DNA of 64,000 nt from Camillea tinctor (Eukaryota; Ascomycota; Sordariomycetes; Xylariales; Xylariaceae): the NCBI GenBank assembly GCA_022578605.1, contig MU394122.1, positions 1 to 64,000 on the forward strand, in the 5' to 3' direction. The stretch's first letter is position 1, and each line of letters starts with the position of its first letter. Shown in pieces: positions 1 to 12,100 of the stretch. The notes below the pieces were generated by a model, which was not told the DNA's origin, searched no databases, and worked only from the letters and a program-made list of their open reading frames with translations. The position numbers and the translations under genes are program-made.

Positions 1-102
1 TTTTTTTATTTTTTTATTTTTTTATTTTTTTATTTTTTTATTTTTTTATTTTTTTATTTTTTTATTTTTTTATTTTTTTATTTTTTTATTTTTTATTTTT
101 TA
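1..102. repeat. (TTTTTTTA)n microsatellite
   Basis: Eleven perfect 8-base units (seven T then A) run from the window edge to position 88, followed by two 7-base units to 102 and then an A run. The array probably continues outside the window. It looks like an intergenic simple repeat and nothing in it suggests a telomere. Confidence 0.95.
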
Positions 103-1095
103 AAAAAAATTTTATTGCTAACTTAATTGCTGACATTATAAAAATGTTATTTATAGTTGCTAACTTAAAAAAAAAAATTAGTTGCTAACAGTACTTAAAT
201 AGCTAGTGCGCCGACTAAAATGTTTAGCTTTTCGTTAAGCTTATATCCTTTTTGTTTATATGCATATTTATATGGTATATATGCATACTATTTTCACGTT
301 AGGGGTCAACTTAATGAAAAAAATAGTTTTTTCCAACAATGCGTTATGGTCAACCGTAGCTGGTAATAGTAGGAGGAGTCTTGGCATTTTGAGGCAAGAG
401 ACTTACATGTAAAACATTAGGAGACCAGAATAAAATAATCTACCTATCAATTGCTAAACCCTACTAAGCATTGAAAACAGTACGAGGGTGCTATGCAGCA
501 TTATTTTAAGTAGATAGGCACCGTTAGTAGTTACCAATCCAAATCTTTACAGCCATGCCAACAATTCCTTGTTGTGCTTAGAAGACAGTTGGATACTACT
601 GCTCAACGGTATTCCCAGGTTCATGATGAAGGGGGTGGTGGGGGTGATAATCCGTATACATGTGTCTCACAAGTCTCAGGAGCATCAGATTTAGAAATAG
701 TTTTCTTGGTGGCAAAAAGCATGACCCATATTCATAGTAGACAGTTTCCGAGGATTTAGCCTCCTAATAACTCCCACCCGTGCATCCGAGGTTCCCCCAC
801 GATTTTCTATCACGCGAGAAGAAGCGCGACTATGTAGTAGGTCCTCTATTCCCTAGAGTCCATGTTCATACCGGCTACCATGTGCATCGAAGGAATTTTC
901 TCTTTTTATTTTTTTAGTGACAAGCAAACTCCTTTACGAGGGAGGAGCTCCGCGGCCACGGCCGAATCCACCACGGCTATCAACCATGTTAGCACATCTG
1001 TCTGAGTGTATGTGTATGTATATACAGATTATGTATATACATCGTAGAGTGATTCCTCCCAATTCGAAAAGAAAAAAAAGGGAATGGGGGATGAC
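103..1095. other. AT-rich intergenic region
   Basis: No convincing gene. The first 100 bases hold three copies of TTGCTAAC (near 116, 157 and 181), perhaps remnants of a decayed repeat. The stretch from about 1000 to 1095 is the 3' flank of RPS10. Short open frames here have no intron logic or recognisable protein character. Confidence 0.6.
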
Positions 1096-1667
1096 TTACA
1101 ACTGAGGGTTGAATTCGCCAGGAGCACCACCCTCCTTACCCTCACCACCAGCATCACGTCTACGGTAGCCACCCTCACGGTCGCCACGGTCGCCACGGTC
1201 ACCACGGTCACCACCACGGCCACGGCCAAACGGTCTTCGCTCACGCTCACCCTCGCCCATCATGCCTCGGGGAGGAGCGTGCGATCGCTGCTGCTTAATG
1301 TGTGTAGCGGGAACGATCTCGGCGGGGAGGTGAAGCCATTCGCGGAGGTAGTCGAGGCCCTCGGGGGTCAGGGTGTAGTAGTAGTATTGCCACGAGAACT
1401 GGGTCTTGATGTAGCCGCGCGAGTTGAGCGACTGGCAGGCCTTGACGACGTAGAGGTTCTTGGTGTCGACGTCGGGGTGCTTAGGAAGGTTGTAGTCCTT
1501 CTTTGCGACCATCACGCCCTCTCGGAAGAGGTACTGCCACACAGAAAAAAAAAATATTATGTTAGCGCTCGAAAACTCTCGTCATAATTTTTTGCAATTT
1601 CCTTTTGCATTTCGAAGGTGATTCTAACCTCGTGGATCTTCTTACGGTCAGCCTTCGGAATCAGCAT
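1096..1667 (-). CDS. RPS10: 40S ribosomal protein S10 (eS10)
   Basis: Component of the small cytosolic ribosomal subunit head. Model: exon 1 at 1629..1667 (13 codons, [13 protein letters not shown]), a 95-base intron (1534..1628, donor GTTAGA, acceptor CAG), and exon 2 at 1096..1533, giving 158 residues, a normal length for fungal eS10. The exon join restores the family sequence [23 protein letters not shown]. The winged-helix plectin/S10 domain fills the first ~95 residues. The tail is rich in Arg-Gly-Asp repeats ([17 protein letters not shown]), typical of eS10 and a likely methylation and rRNA-contact segment. The early intron after codon 13 is a common arrangement in fungal ribosomal protein genes. 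The gene is head to head with SDE2. The donor GTTAGA is a little off consensus, but phase and homology fix it. Confidence 0.97.
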
Positions 1668-2234
1668 CTTGGCGGTATTGGGTTGGGCGACAAGATGTTG
1701 AGTAAGGGTGATGGGCGTGGTTGTGGAAAGTTGGCCTGGTCTTCGGGATCGTGCAATGAATTGAAGATGGGGCAGATTTTTGGTTGTGCGCAAAAACCCT
1801 ATGGTGGAGAGGGAAGCGATCTGGTTTGTGTGTGGCTTTGTAGCTTGTGGCTAGGTAAAAAGAGGTCTGTGCACGAGATCCTGGCAGGACTGGAGTTCAG
1901 ATGCCCCTCGGGGCTTGAATGTAGATACCTGTGGCTGCTTTCAACTGAGGTTTGTGGCTAAGCTTAAGGCCCAGGCAGTTCCACCCAGGCAGATAAGTTA
2001 TCGGAGATAAGCGCACCCATTTGCATTGACTTACCAAAGCAACCTTGTTCTTGCCATTCCATTTCGCCATTCAATTTCTTAACCATCTCTCTCTCTCTCC
2101 ATCTACCATCTCTTCCACCACCAACTATCGACCACTCCATAACCAACAACAAATACCCATCGCCGCCTTCTGGTTAATTTCCTCATATCCAATACAATAT
2201 CATTCATCCAGGCACAGGCGAAATCAATAGGAAG
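1668..2234. promoter_or_regulatory. Divergent promoter region, RPS10 / SDE2
   Basis: This 567-base stretch separates the start codons of two divergently transcribed genes and must hold both promoters. A CT-rich tract (about 2087-2115), typical of fungal core promoters and 5' leaders, lies on the SDE2 side. I did not identify a specific operator motif. Confidence 0.6.
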
Positions 2235-3083
2235 ATGGCCCCAAAGAACCTCAACGTCTTCGTGACAACTTTCCCCGGCTTAGGCCTACCTCCGACTCTC
2301 TCGTTTCCCCTACCTGCAACTACAACCACTTCAGATCTGCGAGATTCCATCGACGAAAGATTACCGAACAAGGATGCGAGACTCATATTAACCACGATTT
2401 CAAACAAACAACTATCTACCACTTCGACACAGCCGATATCAGACCTTTGCGACACCGACGATGACTTTGTTTCCCTGCGGTTGTCGCTCCCGTTATGTGG
2501 TGGAAAAGGTGGTTTCGGCTCCCAGCTTCGAGCAGCCGGTGGCCGTATGTCTTCCAAGAAGAAGAAGAACCAAGGCGACGAAAACGCATCCAGTCGAAAT
2601 CTTGATGGACGCCGTCTTAGAACCGTTACCGAAGCAAAGGCGCTGGCGGAGTATCTAGCCATCAAGCCCGAGATGGAACAGAAGGAAAAAGAGAAGCGAC
2701 GCGCTCGATGGCAACAAATCGTCGATGCGGCAGATGAGCGCGAACACGAGATCAGAAACAGCACCAAAGGCCGCCTTGATGGCAAATGGGTCGAAGACAG
2801 GGAAGAAGCGAGCGAGCGGACCCGGGAAGCGGTTCGCGCCGCTATGAAGAATGGAAACTACAAAGACAATCTTCTCGGCACATCACACGGGTCTACCTCG
2901 ACGGAGGCAATGGAAGACACAACAAGCGAAGAGGAAGAGGCCTCCGAGAAATCCGAAAGCTCAAAGTTACCCGTGCCCCCAACCAACACTGCATCCAAGA
3001 AGCCTCCGACAAGGGCGTTTGCCGGTTTTGATGAAGATGATGAGTTTATGAGTTCTTCTGATGAAGAAGAGGATGGTAAATAG
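2235..3083 (+). CDS. SDE2: Sde2-like ubiquitin-fold splicing and genome-stability factor
   Basis: Sde2 is made as a precursor with an N-terminal ubiquitin-like fold. Deubiquitinases cut it after a Gly-Gly pair, and the freed C-terminal part, starting Lys-Gly-Gly, joins the spliceosome and promotes excision of selected introns. It is also linked to heterochromatin silencing and replication stress. The invariant GG-KGG junction is at residues 89-93 (context [20 protein letters not shown]). A Lys-rich segment follows, then a coiled-coil-like charged region (about 125-215), and an acidic Ser/Glu-rich tail ending EEEDGK. One exon, 282 residues, close to family length. The ATG at 2235 is the first in frame and starts directly on the beta-strand of the ubiquitin-like fold ([10 protein letters not shown]). 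The family assignment is strong. Processing here is inferred from the intact motif. Confidence 0.9.
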   Translation: MAPKNLNVFVTTFPGLGLPPTLSFPLPATTTTSDLRDSIDERLPNKDARLILTTISNKQLSTTSTQPISDLCDTDDDFVSLRLSLPLCGGKGGFGSQLRAAGGRMSSKKKKNQGDENASSRNLDGRRLRTVTEAKALAEYLAIKPEMEQKEKEKRRARWQQIVDAADEREHEIRNSTKGRLDGKWVEDREEASERTREAVRAAMKNGNYKDNLLGTSHGSTSTEAMEDTTSEEEEASEKSESSKLPVPPTNTASKKPPTRAFAGFDEDDEFMSSSDEEEDGK

Positions 3084-3893
3084 AGGTGTGAAACGAGGAT
3101 AATCAATGATACCCCAAGACAAGCGTCTCCAATAATTTCACATATGTGCAAACCCCTTACATACCCCAAGGATGGATGTGCTATTATTCGACACCACTAC
3201 TGTTACGCCGGCCACCATTTCATTCAACGAGCCTCTATGCCTCTAGATAAATCGATTACTGGTTACTAAATGACACCAGTGATCCTGCTAATCTAAGTGT
3301 ACAACATTGTTTGAGGAGGTCATGACTATGGCGGGATCCCCTTTTATCCATCCCTCTACCAACTTCACAATCTGCTTTAGAAATCAGGATCCTAAAACAA
3401 TTCCGTCAGAGGCCATTATTACTAAGGTAAATATTGAACACGGCCATGGAACACGAGGTGTTGGCCGTGGTGTCAAGTAAACATTAGTCTAGTGAGTTTT
3501 TCGGAGATGATGCTCACCACAAACCCCATGATAGTTCGCAGAATAATCAAGAAGACATATTGTATCCCACGCCCTTTTTTTGTTCACGATTTTCATATCA
3601 TATAGACCATCATGGAAATAGTGACATAATTTTACTATATTAACCTCATAGCTATATACATTGAATTAGTACTTCCTGACTAAATCGAAGAAGCCATCAG
3701 TGGTAATACTACCTACCAAATTGAAGTACAGTTTTGTGTTTACAATGTGGTGAGGGGGAAGGTTAATATGCACGATCCGATCACATCACAAGCATAATTC
3801 CCAACACATTTATCCCTACATACAACCCCCCCACCGAACTCAGCCTTGCTCACCACCATCACCTTAAGCATCATCAACAACCGACATGAAACC
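3084..3893. other. Intergenic region, SDE2 to MFS transporter
   Basis: It holds the 3' flank of SDE2 and the promoter and leader of the transporter gene. No supported gene or RNA. A three-codon upstream ORF (3886..3897) overlaps the transporter start codon and is described under findings. Confidence 0.6.
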
Positions 3894-5445
3894 ATGATAT
3901 CTAACGAGCAGCCCCGAAACCCCTCTCCAGTCCCCGAACCCGAACAAGACGCCCGCTACTCGGCCTTCACACCCGCCCAGAAGCGCGCCATCCTCGCCCT
4001 CGCCGCCTCCGCCGGCTGGTTCTCCTCCGTTAGCAGCTTCATCTACTTCCCGGCCATCCCGGCGGTGGCGGCGGACCTCGGTGTCGGTACCGCGCGCGTC
4101 AACCTCACCGTCACCGCGTACCTCGTCGCCTCGGGCGTGTTCCCCGCGGTGGCAGGCAGCGCCGCCGATCGCCTCGGCCGCCGCCCCGCGCTGCTGGCCG
4201 CGCTGGCCGTGTACCTAGCGGCCAATATCGGGCTCGCGCTGCAGGGCAGCTTCGCGGCCCTGTTCGCGCTGCGCGTGCTGCAGAGCGCGGGGATCTCGGG
4301 CACGTACGCCGTTGCGTATGGGGTGCTGGGCGATCTGTTTGCGCCGGCGGAGAGGGGGGGGTATGCGGGGGTCATGGCGTTCTTGTGAGTCTTCCTCGGC
4401 CGGGTCCGTATAGGTTAGGTGTTATAGAGGGAGGCGAATTTCTGATATACATACAACATACTTGTGTAGCTTGAACACCCCGCCCAGCATCGGGCCTGTC
4501 CTAAGTGGGCTGCTGCTCCTTCGCTGGGGCTGGAGGTCCATATTCTGGTTTCTCTCGGCGGCGACGCCGTGCTGTCTAGTGCCTATGCTCCTGTTCCTCC
4601 CGGAGACTGCCCGCGGCATTGTGGGAGACGGGAGCATACCTGCGAGCGGGATCAACAGAGCCATTATCCCCATTCTCACTCCCCGTACTGATGCGTCTCG
4701 CACTACACAGCCCCTCCCAAGCCAATCGGAAAAAGGGGCGTCACTGAACCCTCTTGCAGTCTTCCGGATCATGAGATTTCCAGAGACTGCAATTATCCTA
4801 TTTGTCTATGGTATCAACTATGCTGTCTATAGCTGCTTACAGGCGTCATTATCTACATTACTAGTAGAGACATATGGGATCTCAGGCGCATTCGTCGGTT
4901 TGAGCTATCTTCCCTTTGGAGTCGCGTGTGCACTAGCCGCATTTTCGACGGGGAAACTGTTAGACTGGAACTATAGGAAGGCTGCTTCTGAGTGTGCTAT
5001 CACCATCACGAAAAACAAAGACGAAGATCTGACGGACTTCCCAATAGAGCGAGCGCGGTTACAGGTCAGCAAATTCTCTGTCCTCGGGTCGGCTGTTCTT
5101 ATCACTGCGTACGGTTGGCTGTTTCAGGACCACACTCCTCTGGCTGGTCCTTTAGTCCTACAGTTTTTCATTGGCCTAAGCATTCAAGTTATATTTACGG
5201 CGTTGAACACGCTACTGGTTGATGTACATCGAAAGTGTCCTTCCACAGCGCAGGCAGCTTGCAACCTAGTCCGGTGTGAAACGGCTGCGGGTTTCCTGGC
5301 AGCATTGGATGCTATCGTCCAGACAATTGGGCCTGGATGGTGTTTCGTGCTGTTTGGTGGTCTTACTCTTGTTCTTTTCCCCATGTTATTCATTTTGGAA
5401 TGCAGAGGCCGTCTATGGCGACAGAAGCGAGCACGTAAAGACTAG
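3894..5445 (+). CDS. MFS transporter, DHA1 (drug:H+ antiporter) type
   Basis: Twelve-helix plasma-membrane or vacuolar transporter of the major facilitator superfamily. Exon 1 is 3894..4384 and exon 2 is 4470..5445, joined across an 85-base intron (donor GTGAGT, acceptor TAG), giving 488 residues. The cytosolic N-terminus is Pro/Glu-rich. Helix 1 starts near residue 30. The motif A loop between helices 2 and 3 is clear (AADRLGRRP, about 90-98), and SIGPVLSGLLL after the splice fits the helix-5 antiporter motif region. The long charged loop between the two halves and the last six helices are complete. The ATG at 3894 was chosen because upstream in-frame starts are only TTG. Exon 1 is markedly GC-rich at third positions while the 3' half of exon 2 is not. 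The substrate cannot be told. The stop lies 24 bases from the stop of the convergent kinase gene. Confidence 0.9.
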
Positions 5446-5469
5446 CGCAACCTTTGATAGAGCGTATTT

Positions 5470-6562
5470 TCATTCTATATACCTACCAATGAGGTATTGT
5501 AGTTCCCTGACTGCTAATTGTCTCGTTTTTGCTCCCGGGAAATGGGCCGAGTTGATGATGAGTGTTTCAACAGAGTACAACCGATTCCGGTCATCAAATT
5601 CCTCCACAGGCTCGCTAGGAGGGAAATTCTTGAAATACTCCCTTCGATATTTCTCATCATTCATCCTATGATGCTTACATCTCCAGATCCCAATTTCCTT
5701 CTCATGGTGAGCGTAATACGCGCATGCATCAAATATATATAGCTCTCCAGTATGGGCATTTGTCCCAATGTTAGACTCCCAAAGGTCACCATGGATAAGG
5801 CACGGCTTGATTGAACGACCATCAGATGTTAGAGGGTCGAGAAGTCGGGGTATGAGTCTATCAAGTGTGACTTTCATCACAGCGTCTAGCTCTTCCCAGT
5901 AGCCGTTAACTTGTACATCAAGCTGATAGACGTCATACATCAGCTTCTTGAAGAACGAAGTCCAATTGCTATCCCATGTCGTATTTAAAGGCAATTTGCC
6001 GTCGTACGTGGTAACATGGAATCCAAATTTACCCGTAGGTGACAGACTCCGGCGGTGAAGTTCCGCAAGCTTCTCGCCGAGACATGTAGCGTCGGGAAGC
6101 TCATGATCAATTGTGAGGTAATCACAAATGAAAAAGTGTGTATTCTGGTCACGGCACTTTCCATGGCCACGAGGCATCGGTGCAAAGGTTGGGAGAGTCG
6201 TATAAATTTCAAGCATAGCAGCGTACTCGCCAACCACGCGTGCCTCGGCATCGGCTGTACGCAGGATCTGTTTGGTTCAAATTGTTATCACGGAAAGCTC
6301 TTTAAGTACGGACGTGGTAACCATTGCGAACCTTGAGGAAATAGGCTTTATGTGAGCCATCTTCTGGTTTAACATCAACTCTTGCTGTCGTAGCCCAGTT
6401 AGAAGTATCATATTGCTCTACTTTGATGACTTCATCTCCTGGAGGAAGTGCTGTTACAAGGTCAGAGAGATTCATCAACGGGTGTTGTTCAAAACATGAT
6501 GCATGCTTACCATCAATGATTGCTTGATCCAGTTCAATCACGCTCGAACCCATTTCAGACAT
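5470..6562 (-). CDS. Fructosamine/ketosamine-3-kinase-like protein
   Basis: Family PF03881 enzymes phosphorylate the sugar of glycated amines on C3, which destabilises the adduct and repairs protein glycation. Best model: exon 1 at 6322..6562, a 67-base intron (6255..6321), and exon 2 at 5470..6254, giving 341 residues. Alternative donors a few bases away (GTCCGT, GTACTT) also keep frame, so the junction near residue 80 is uncertain. Visible signatures are the substrate/ATP-lobe strand AYFLKVRN, the GEYAAM helix, the catalytic loop IHGDLWESN (residues ~234-242, Asp 237 as base), and the metal-site segment IFDACAYYAHHEKEIG (Asp ~256). The ATG at 6562 was chosen, since the upstream in-frame start is TTG. 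It faces the MFS gene tail to tail. Whether it acts on glycated protein, as a bacterial-type sugar kinase or on another amine is unknown. Confidence 0.85.
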
Positions 6563-7283
6563 GTTGGCATCCGTTGACAATAATAATAGAGAAAGGTGAT
6601 GAGAGCCTGATCTCGAGAACGGCTTCCCCTCCTCCCCTTACATGACTGCATAGCGGCGCTGAGCTATGTCAATAGTCGCTCAGAGGATCCATGTATCCTG
6701 CAGCCCGGTCCCTCGGCCATCGACAGGGGGCTAAGGCAGGCTGCGAAGCTGAGCCCCTTTGTGGGCGGCAATATGGTGTCTAACAGGCAATGCGATGCTT
6801 CCGTACTCGAGCACATTTTTAATGTACTCGGGTAACTTCTCTTGGAAACATGTAGGTTGGATCATCAAGCGTGAGCACCTTGCGGAGCTCCCCGTACCTG
6901 ATGGGAAATCTGCTAAATAGGGGAAACATCACTCCAACACAGACTATTTACTTTGCCTAAACATTCGCTCTATGGAAGTGTTTACTTGGGCACTGGAAAA
7001 GACACATGAGGTGTTATTAGACCTCCCCAATAGCACTCCATCCTCACCGCGATATCTGGACACACTGTTTCCCAGTCATTCTCCCTTCTTTGCTCTGATA
7101 CGAACTATGAAGCTGGAGCTCAATCGCTCACGTTACGAATCTTTCAATAACACTCATTATGAGAAGTAGCAATAGGTATGATAGGATATAGTATTCAAAT
7201 CAGAACATAATTTAATATATGACCCAAAATAAAATGCATAGTTAATAGCCCTCCATCCTCCCTTTTCTCATTTCAAGAGCCCC
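6563..7283. other. Intergenic region
   Basis: It holds the promoter side of the kinase gene and the 3' flank of the dehydrogenase. A 65-codon open frame at 6972..7169 (+) has no family features and is not called. Confidence 0.55.
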
Positions 7284-8279
7284 TTACCCAATCTTCCTCA
7301 ACTCCTCAATCATATCCAACCCCCTCTGATCCCCCACCGAGCAACTAACCCCCTTCCACGCCTCCAACTCCTTCCTCACCTCCTCGATCTCCATACCCAC
7401 CATGGCCCACGCATCCGTGCCAAGGGGCAACCGCATAGGGAGTTTCCTGCCGGCGCTCATCATCGCCCACAGCGCCTGCGCCACCTCGCTGGGCGTCGCA
7501 AAGCCCTCTCTAATCTTCGGGTCCTCCAGCATCTTCAGCATGACCGTGGTGGGCGCATCCGCGTACGCTGGATGCCTCTGCGGCACGCGGCGCATGCTGG
7601 AGCCGAGGTACTCGGTGCTTACGCCGCCGGGCTCGAGGCAGCAGACGTGGATGCCCCAGGCGGGATCGAGCTCCTTGGCGACGCTCTCGGCGAAGCCCTC
7701 CATGGCGAACTTGCTCGCGTGGTAGAAGGCGCCGCCGGGCGCGCCGCAGAAGCCGCCGAACGACGAGACGAACAGGATGGCGCCGCCGCGGGCGCCGTCG
7801 CGGAGGGCGGGCAGCGCGCGCTTCGTCACGTCCACGGCGCCCCAGAAGTTGGTGTCGAGCAGGGCGCGCGCCTCCGCGTCGCCGGCGGCCTCGGTGTCCC
7901 CCATGAGCGTGTACCCCGCGTTGTTAACCACGACGTCGACACGGCCGAAGCGCTCGATGGCCCTATCGAACGCCTCGTCGATAGACGGGCGCGAGGTGAC
8001 GTCCAGGCGGGTCTTAAGCACGTTCGGCCCGTCGGGGACGACGAGGGCGGCGGGGTTCCGCGCCGTGGCCACGACGCGGTTGGTGGTTTCGGTAGCAAGG
8101 AACTCGGCGAGGCCGGCGCCGATGCCGGAGGAGCAGCCGGTGACTAGGTGGTTTGTGGTATATATTGTGAGGAGGGGAGGGTTTTGCGTTGGTGGGTTAA
8201 GGAGGGGGACAGGGGGTTGCTACTTACTGAGCCAGACTGCGTCCGCAGGCAGATTATACGGCTTAGCGCTGGTAGCCAT
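7284..8279 (-). CDS. Short-chain dehydrogenase/reductase (classical SDR)
   Basis: NAD(P)-dependent oxidoreductase with a Rossmann fold. Exon 1 is 8228..8279 and exon 2 is 7284..8143, joined over an 84-base intron (donor GTAAGT, acceptor TAG). The join yields VWLITGCSSGIG, which restores the cofactor-binding TGxxxGIG motif at residues 19-26. Further landmarks are NNAG (91-94), catalytic Ser (about 144-145, FVSSFGG) and YHASK (Tyr 158, Lys 162), followed by LEPGGVSTEY. The 303-residue length and the long C-terminal helix region resemble the 17-beta-hydroxysteroid-dehydrogenase-like fungal SDRs, but the substrate is unknown. GC content is much higher than in the flanking DNA, especially in the Rossmann half. 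It lies next to the transporter and kinase genes, but no biosynthetic core enzyme is present, so a metabolite cluster is not supported. Confidence 0.92.
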
Positions 8280-9162
8280 ACTGCTTCTTTTTGATAAGAA
8301 ATAATAGACTTCTTCGTTAATAGTTCTCAAAATGAATTTGTATAAAATTTTGGATGCTTAATCCTACTACAATGACTCTTGGTAGTTTATATCAGCGCTC
8401 ATGTCGACAATGAACAAAACCCAACAAGGCCAATCCTCTTTATATGCTTTCAAACCCGCCATCTCAATATAATTCCTGTTGCCTTGATCATCATCCTTAC
8501 CCTAAATTTAGAGACACGACGGGCCCGTCAGCGATAATAGCCTCCATCGAGCTAATATGAAAGTCTGATGATAGTCCCCATGAGACATCACCCTAAGCTT
8601 CATAGCCCCTGGTTCTCATGCATACCTTCGGGTATGTGTTGAGACCCACACTAATCTGCGCTAAACTCCGTCTACATCCGTCTTCGTGCGTGAGGCCTAA
8701 GCCTTGTGTGAAGGGACAAAACCAGGTAAGGGGCTGCAGGCTGAGATTACGACGACAAACGTACATTAGCACTGGAAAACTACATCAACCGAAGTAGCCA
8801 TGTAAGATGTGCCGCCTCGCGTCGGGATTCGCTAGGTCGTATCTCGAAACATGTAACTCGGAAGGCTGAGCTCCCTCCATCTACGTTTACATCGACCAGG
8901 ATATGGGCTTTTTGTTCCTGGATTTTACTTCGATAAAGCCGAAAAGGGCTGATTGGTGTTCACTGCAATCCTCGAATGTCCTCACTTTTATCGACGTCAA
9001 ATTAATCGTACCATCTATTGAGCAAAACGCCCGCTACATATATATTTTAGATCCTTGTTTCGGGCACCGTATGCTCTCTGCTTGGTACTGTCAACACGGG
9101 CACAGTCACCCAGAATGGTGAAACTCGTGGCCTTCCATTAATTTGCTGGTTCGCATTAGAAC
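8280..9162. other. Intergenic region
   Basis: Promoter side of the dehydrogenase gene and 3' flank of SEC31. I see no gene, RNA or repeat that can be supported. Confidence 0.6.
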
Positions 9163-12100
9163 TTAGTTCGTGACCTTGCTCATCTGGACCAATCGCTTGA
9201 CTCCGACCTGCAAATGGTTAGCTATAATGTTATAATGTATAGGGAGGGTAGAGGCAAACATACCATCCAGTTACCACACTCCTCAGTCTTGTCTCGCTGA
9301 ATCTCAACCTGGAGGCGTTGCGCCTCGGGGTAATCCTTCGATTCTATTGCAACCGCCAGCTGAGTCAACTGCTCGATAGTATCCGGCTTAACTAGCTCTT
9401 CATTGTTAAGGTGATCAAACAGAAGTCCAATACGCTTCTGTGTGTCCTTAACCTGCGGGGCGAAGGAAGCTGGTGCTTTGCTAGCTACGCGTTGCATATC
9501 GCGGCTGAGGATATCGACCATCTGTTGAGCATTAGGAGGAATATGAGACCGGTCACCCTGGGGGTGTTTAGCCTTGGGCGGAGGCGCGGCGGCTCGTGGA
9601 GGAGGTGGGGTGGATGTGGCTGCTGGAGATGGTCCCCCAGCAGGAGGCGGACCAGTGGGAGGAGGCCCTTGTTGCATCGGAGGAGCACCATACGGCGATG
9701 GAGCATACTGGCCCTGCGGTGGTCCTTGGGGATGTGCAGCATATGGGTTAGGTGGTACTGCCCGGTTCACGGGAGGGGGAGCAATGCCATGTTGTAGTGG
9801 AGGTTGGCTCATTTGCTGCGGCGCCGGAGCCGGGGCGTATCGGCTCGATGATGGTCCACCTGCTGGAGGTGGGTTGTAGGGAGAGGCTGTCCGAGGAACA
9901 AAATGACCCGCAGGTGGTGGCATAGGCACACCAGGTCCACCCCCTGGAGTTTGAACTCCAGGAGGTGGTGCATATGCATTTGCTGCTGCAGATCCAGTAC
10001 GGGGTGGTGGGGGTATTTGACCAGCCTGTGGAGGTCCACCAAGAGGCGACGTCACTCGCGGCGGTGCTGGTCCCTTGGGCGGCGGAGGCGGCGTTCCAGT
10101 ACCTCGCTGGGAGCCGTAAGGACTTTGCGGCGGCGGGGGAACTGATTGGTTTGTCTGGTTGGCGAAAGGAGAGATTATAGTGTTTGCGCTTGGTGTAGTC
10201 TTTCTTGGAGGCGGCCTTGTTACCATAGGGACATCGTTCCAGTTACCGGCATCTGCAGCTCTTGGTGGAGGCTTCGATGTTGGCGTCGAGTTTCTTGGTG
10301 GGCCACCAAAGGCCGGGGGTGGCGGTCCATAACCTGCAGCGGGGGGAGGCGGCATCTGGGATGGCTGGGCTGGTGGTTGGTATCCCTGGGGAGCATATGG
10401 ATTACCAGCAGTAGGCGGGGCATATGGGTTAGAGGCGGGAGTTGGGGCAGCGGACATGGGGGCGTATGGGTTGGCAGGGGGGATTCCTGGTGCAGCCTGG
10501 GGTGGTTGATATCCACTCATTGCTGGCTGGGCCCGCGATGATGCACGCGAGTTAACTGCTGGTCGTTGAGTTGCCGCCGCAGGTTGTTTGGCCGCGACTT
10601 GAGACGGCACCTTCTGGGTAGCTAGCAGGACACGCTCACGCGCCATGTCGGCAGCCGGATATTTTGTTGGCAAAAGATCCAGGTATTTGCGGGCAACGTT
10701 GAGTTGACCGTGAGCTGCGACAATGTCGGCATATTCAACATACTTGTCATAGAGAGCAGCAAGTTTCCAGCCGGAGAGCAAGCCCGTCTCGTCATCCTGA
10801 AACTTCGTTACGTGGCGGAACACAGTGACCTTCTCAATAAATTGTTGTAGGGTTCTCGCATGAACAGAGAAAGTAGAATCGCTGGCCTCCGCCAAGCCGG
10901 CCTTCTCTGTCTCCTCGAGCTCAGCAATCCATATATCAACCACCTTCTCGAGTTTAGAGCCCACTAGATAGCAGAATGAAGCATCCTTTCTAGAGCCCGA
11001 CTCGAAAATTCGGTCTCCCAAAGCCTCGCATAGATCGGGAAACTCGGTCGGGTCGGCAAATGTGCAGAGAGTGACCATCGTCTCCTTCCAGTCAGCCAGG
11101 TCGGCGTTGTAGACCACGTCCCACAGATTCTTGACAATAACAGAGCTCAAAAGCCGTAGATAGCTGGGCATGCCAGTCTTCTGTGACAAGTATGCCGACT
11201 GTACTTTGTCGACCAATTCCTTCCCACCGCAATTCGCAATTATGAAAGCGTCCGCTATACGGTTTTCCTTGAGACAAACTTCGGTCGCTTGATCAAACTG
11301 TCCTAGCATCAACGCCTTCGTAATTTGTTTCTCGACGGCCGTGTCGCTTTCGCTAAATAGTTGGAAAGGGTTGTCGGTCTTGGCGCCCTTCGTAGCAGAC
11401 AAGTTGGCTAGGAAATCCTCGCCTTCACCTTCTGTCCCTTCTGAGAAGAAAGTAGATATACGTTTCTTGTGAGTCTTGACCTCTAAACTCGGCTTTTGGG
11501 ACTCGTTCGCCTTGTCCTCAGCAGATTCCTCAGAGAGCTCTTCAGAGGCTTGCTCAGAAGTACCATTTGTGGCTTCCTTATTGAAACCTAGATACTCGAC
11601 AATCTGCTTCCGGGGGTTCTCGGTAAGAAGCGTCTCCATAACGCGCCAATCGGCCTTTTCTTCATCAGTCTTTGCCTTCTCTACGTGAGATTCGCAAATG
11701 GCAGCAACATCGCCGGACTTCAGGGTGTCCTCGAACTTTTCCGTCTCAGACCCTATATCTGAATCCACGGAGAACTGTGAGATCTGGATTTTCGAAGAGC
11801 GTTTCTGGCCGGGCTGAGAAGGATTCTGCTTGAATATGACGAGTTTACCGCCAAATCCGAAGGACACTCCCACGGGCCTCTCGAACCATCTTGGAGCCTT
11901 TACCAAAGAGAACGCCGCGCCTTGCGGTTGGGTCTGGGCTTGTGTAAAGAAGTCCTCGCCGTCCAAGTTGTTTTGAATCGTGTTCTGAACGGCCGAAGGG
12001 TTTGTGTTCTGAAGGGTTTGAATGGTTATCTTCCCATCAAACCCGGCCGTAGCCGAGAGATTGGGGTTGTCTGGGTGAAATCGCGTGAGGAATGTCCAGT

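Noticed and set aside
1..102. Telomere
   Set aside because: The unit is seven T plus A, unlike the TTAGGG of filamentous fungi.
6972..7169. 65-codon open frame on the plus strand
   Set aside because: No domain, no intron logic, and it lies between two minus-strand genes. Chance is likely.
3894..8279. Secondary-metabolite gene cluster
   Set aside because: Transporter and SDR are present but there is no polyketide synthase, peptide synthetase, terpene synthase or cluster regulator.
9574..10541. Long Gly- and Trp-rich frames antisense to SEC31
   Set aside because: They are the complement of the proline-rich coding region of SEC31.
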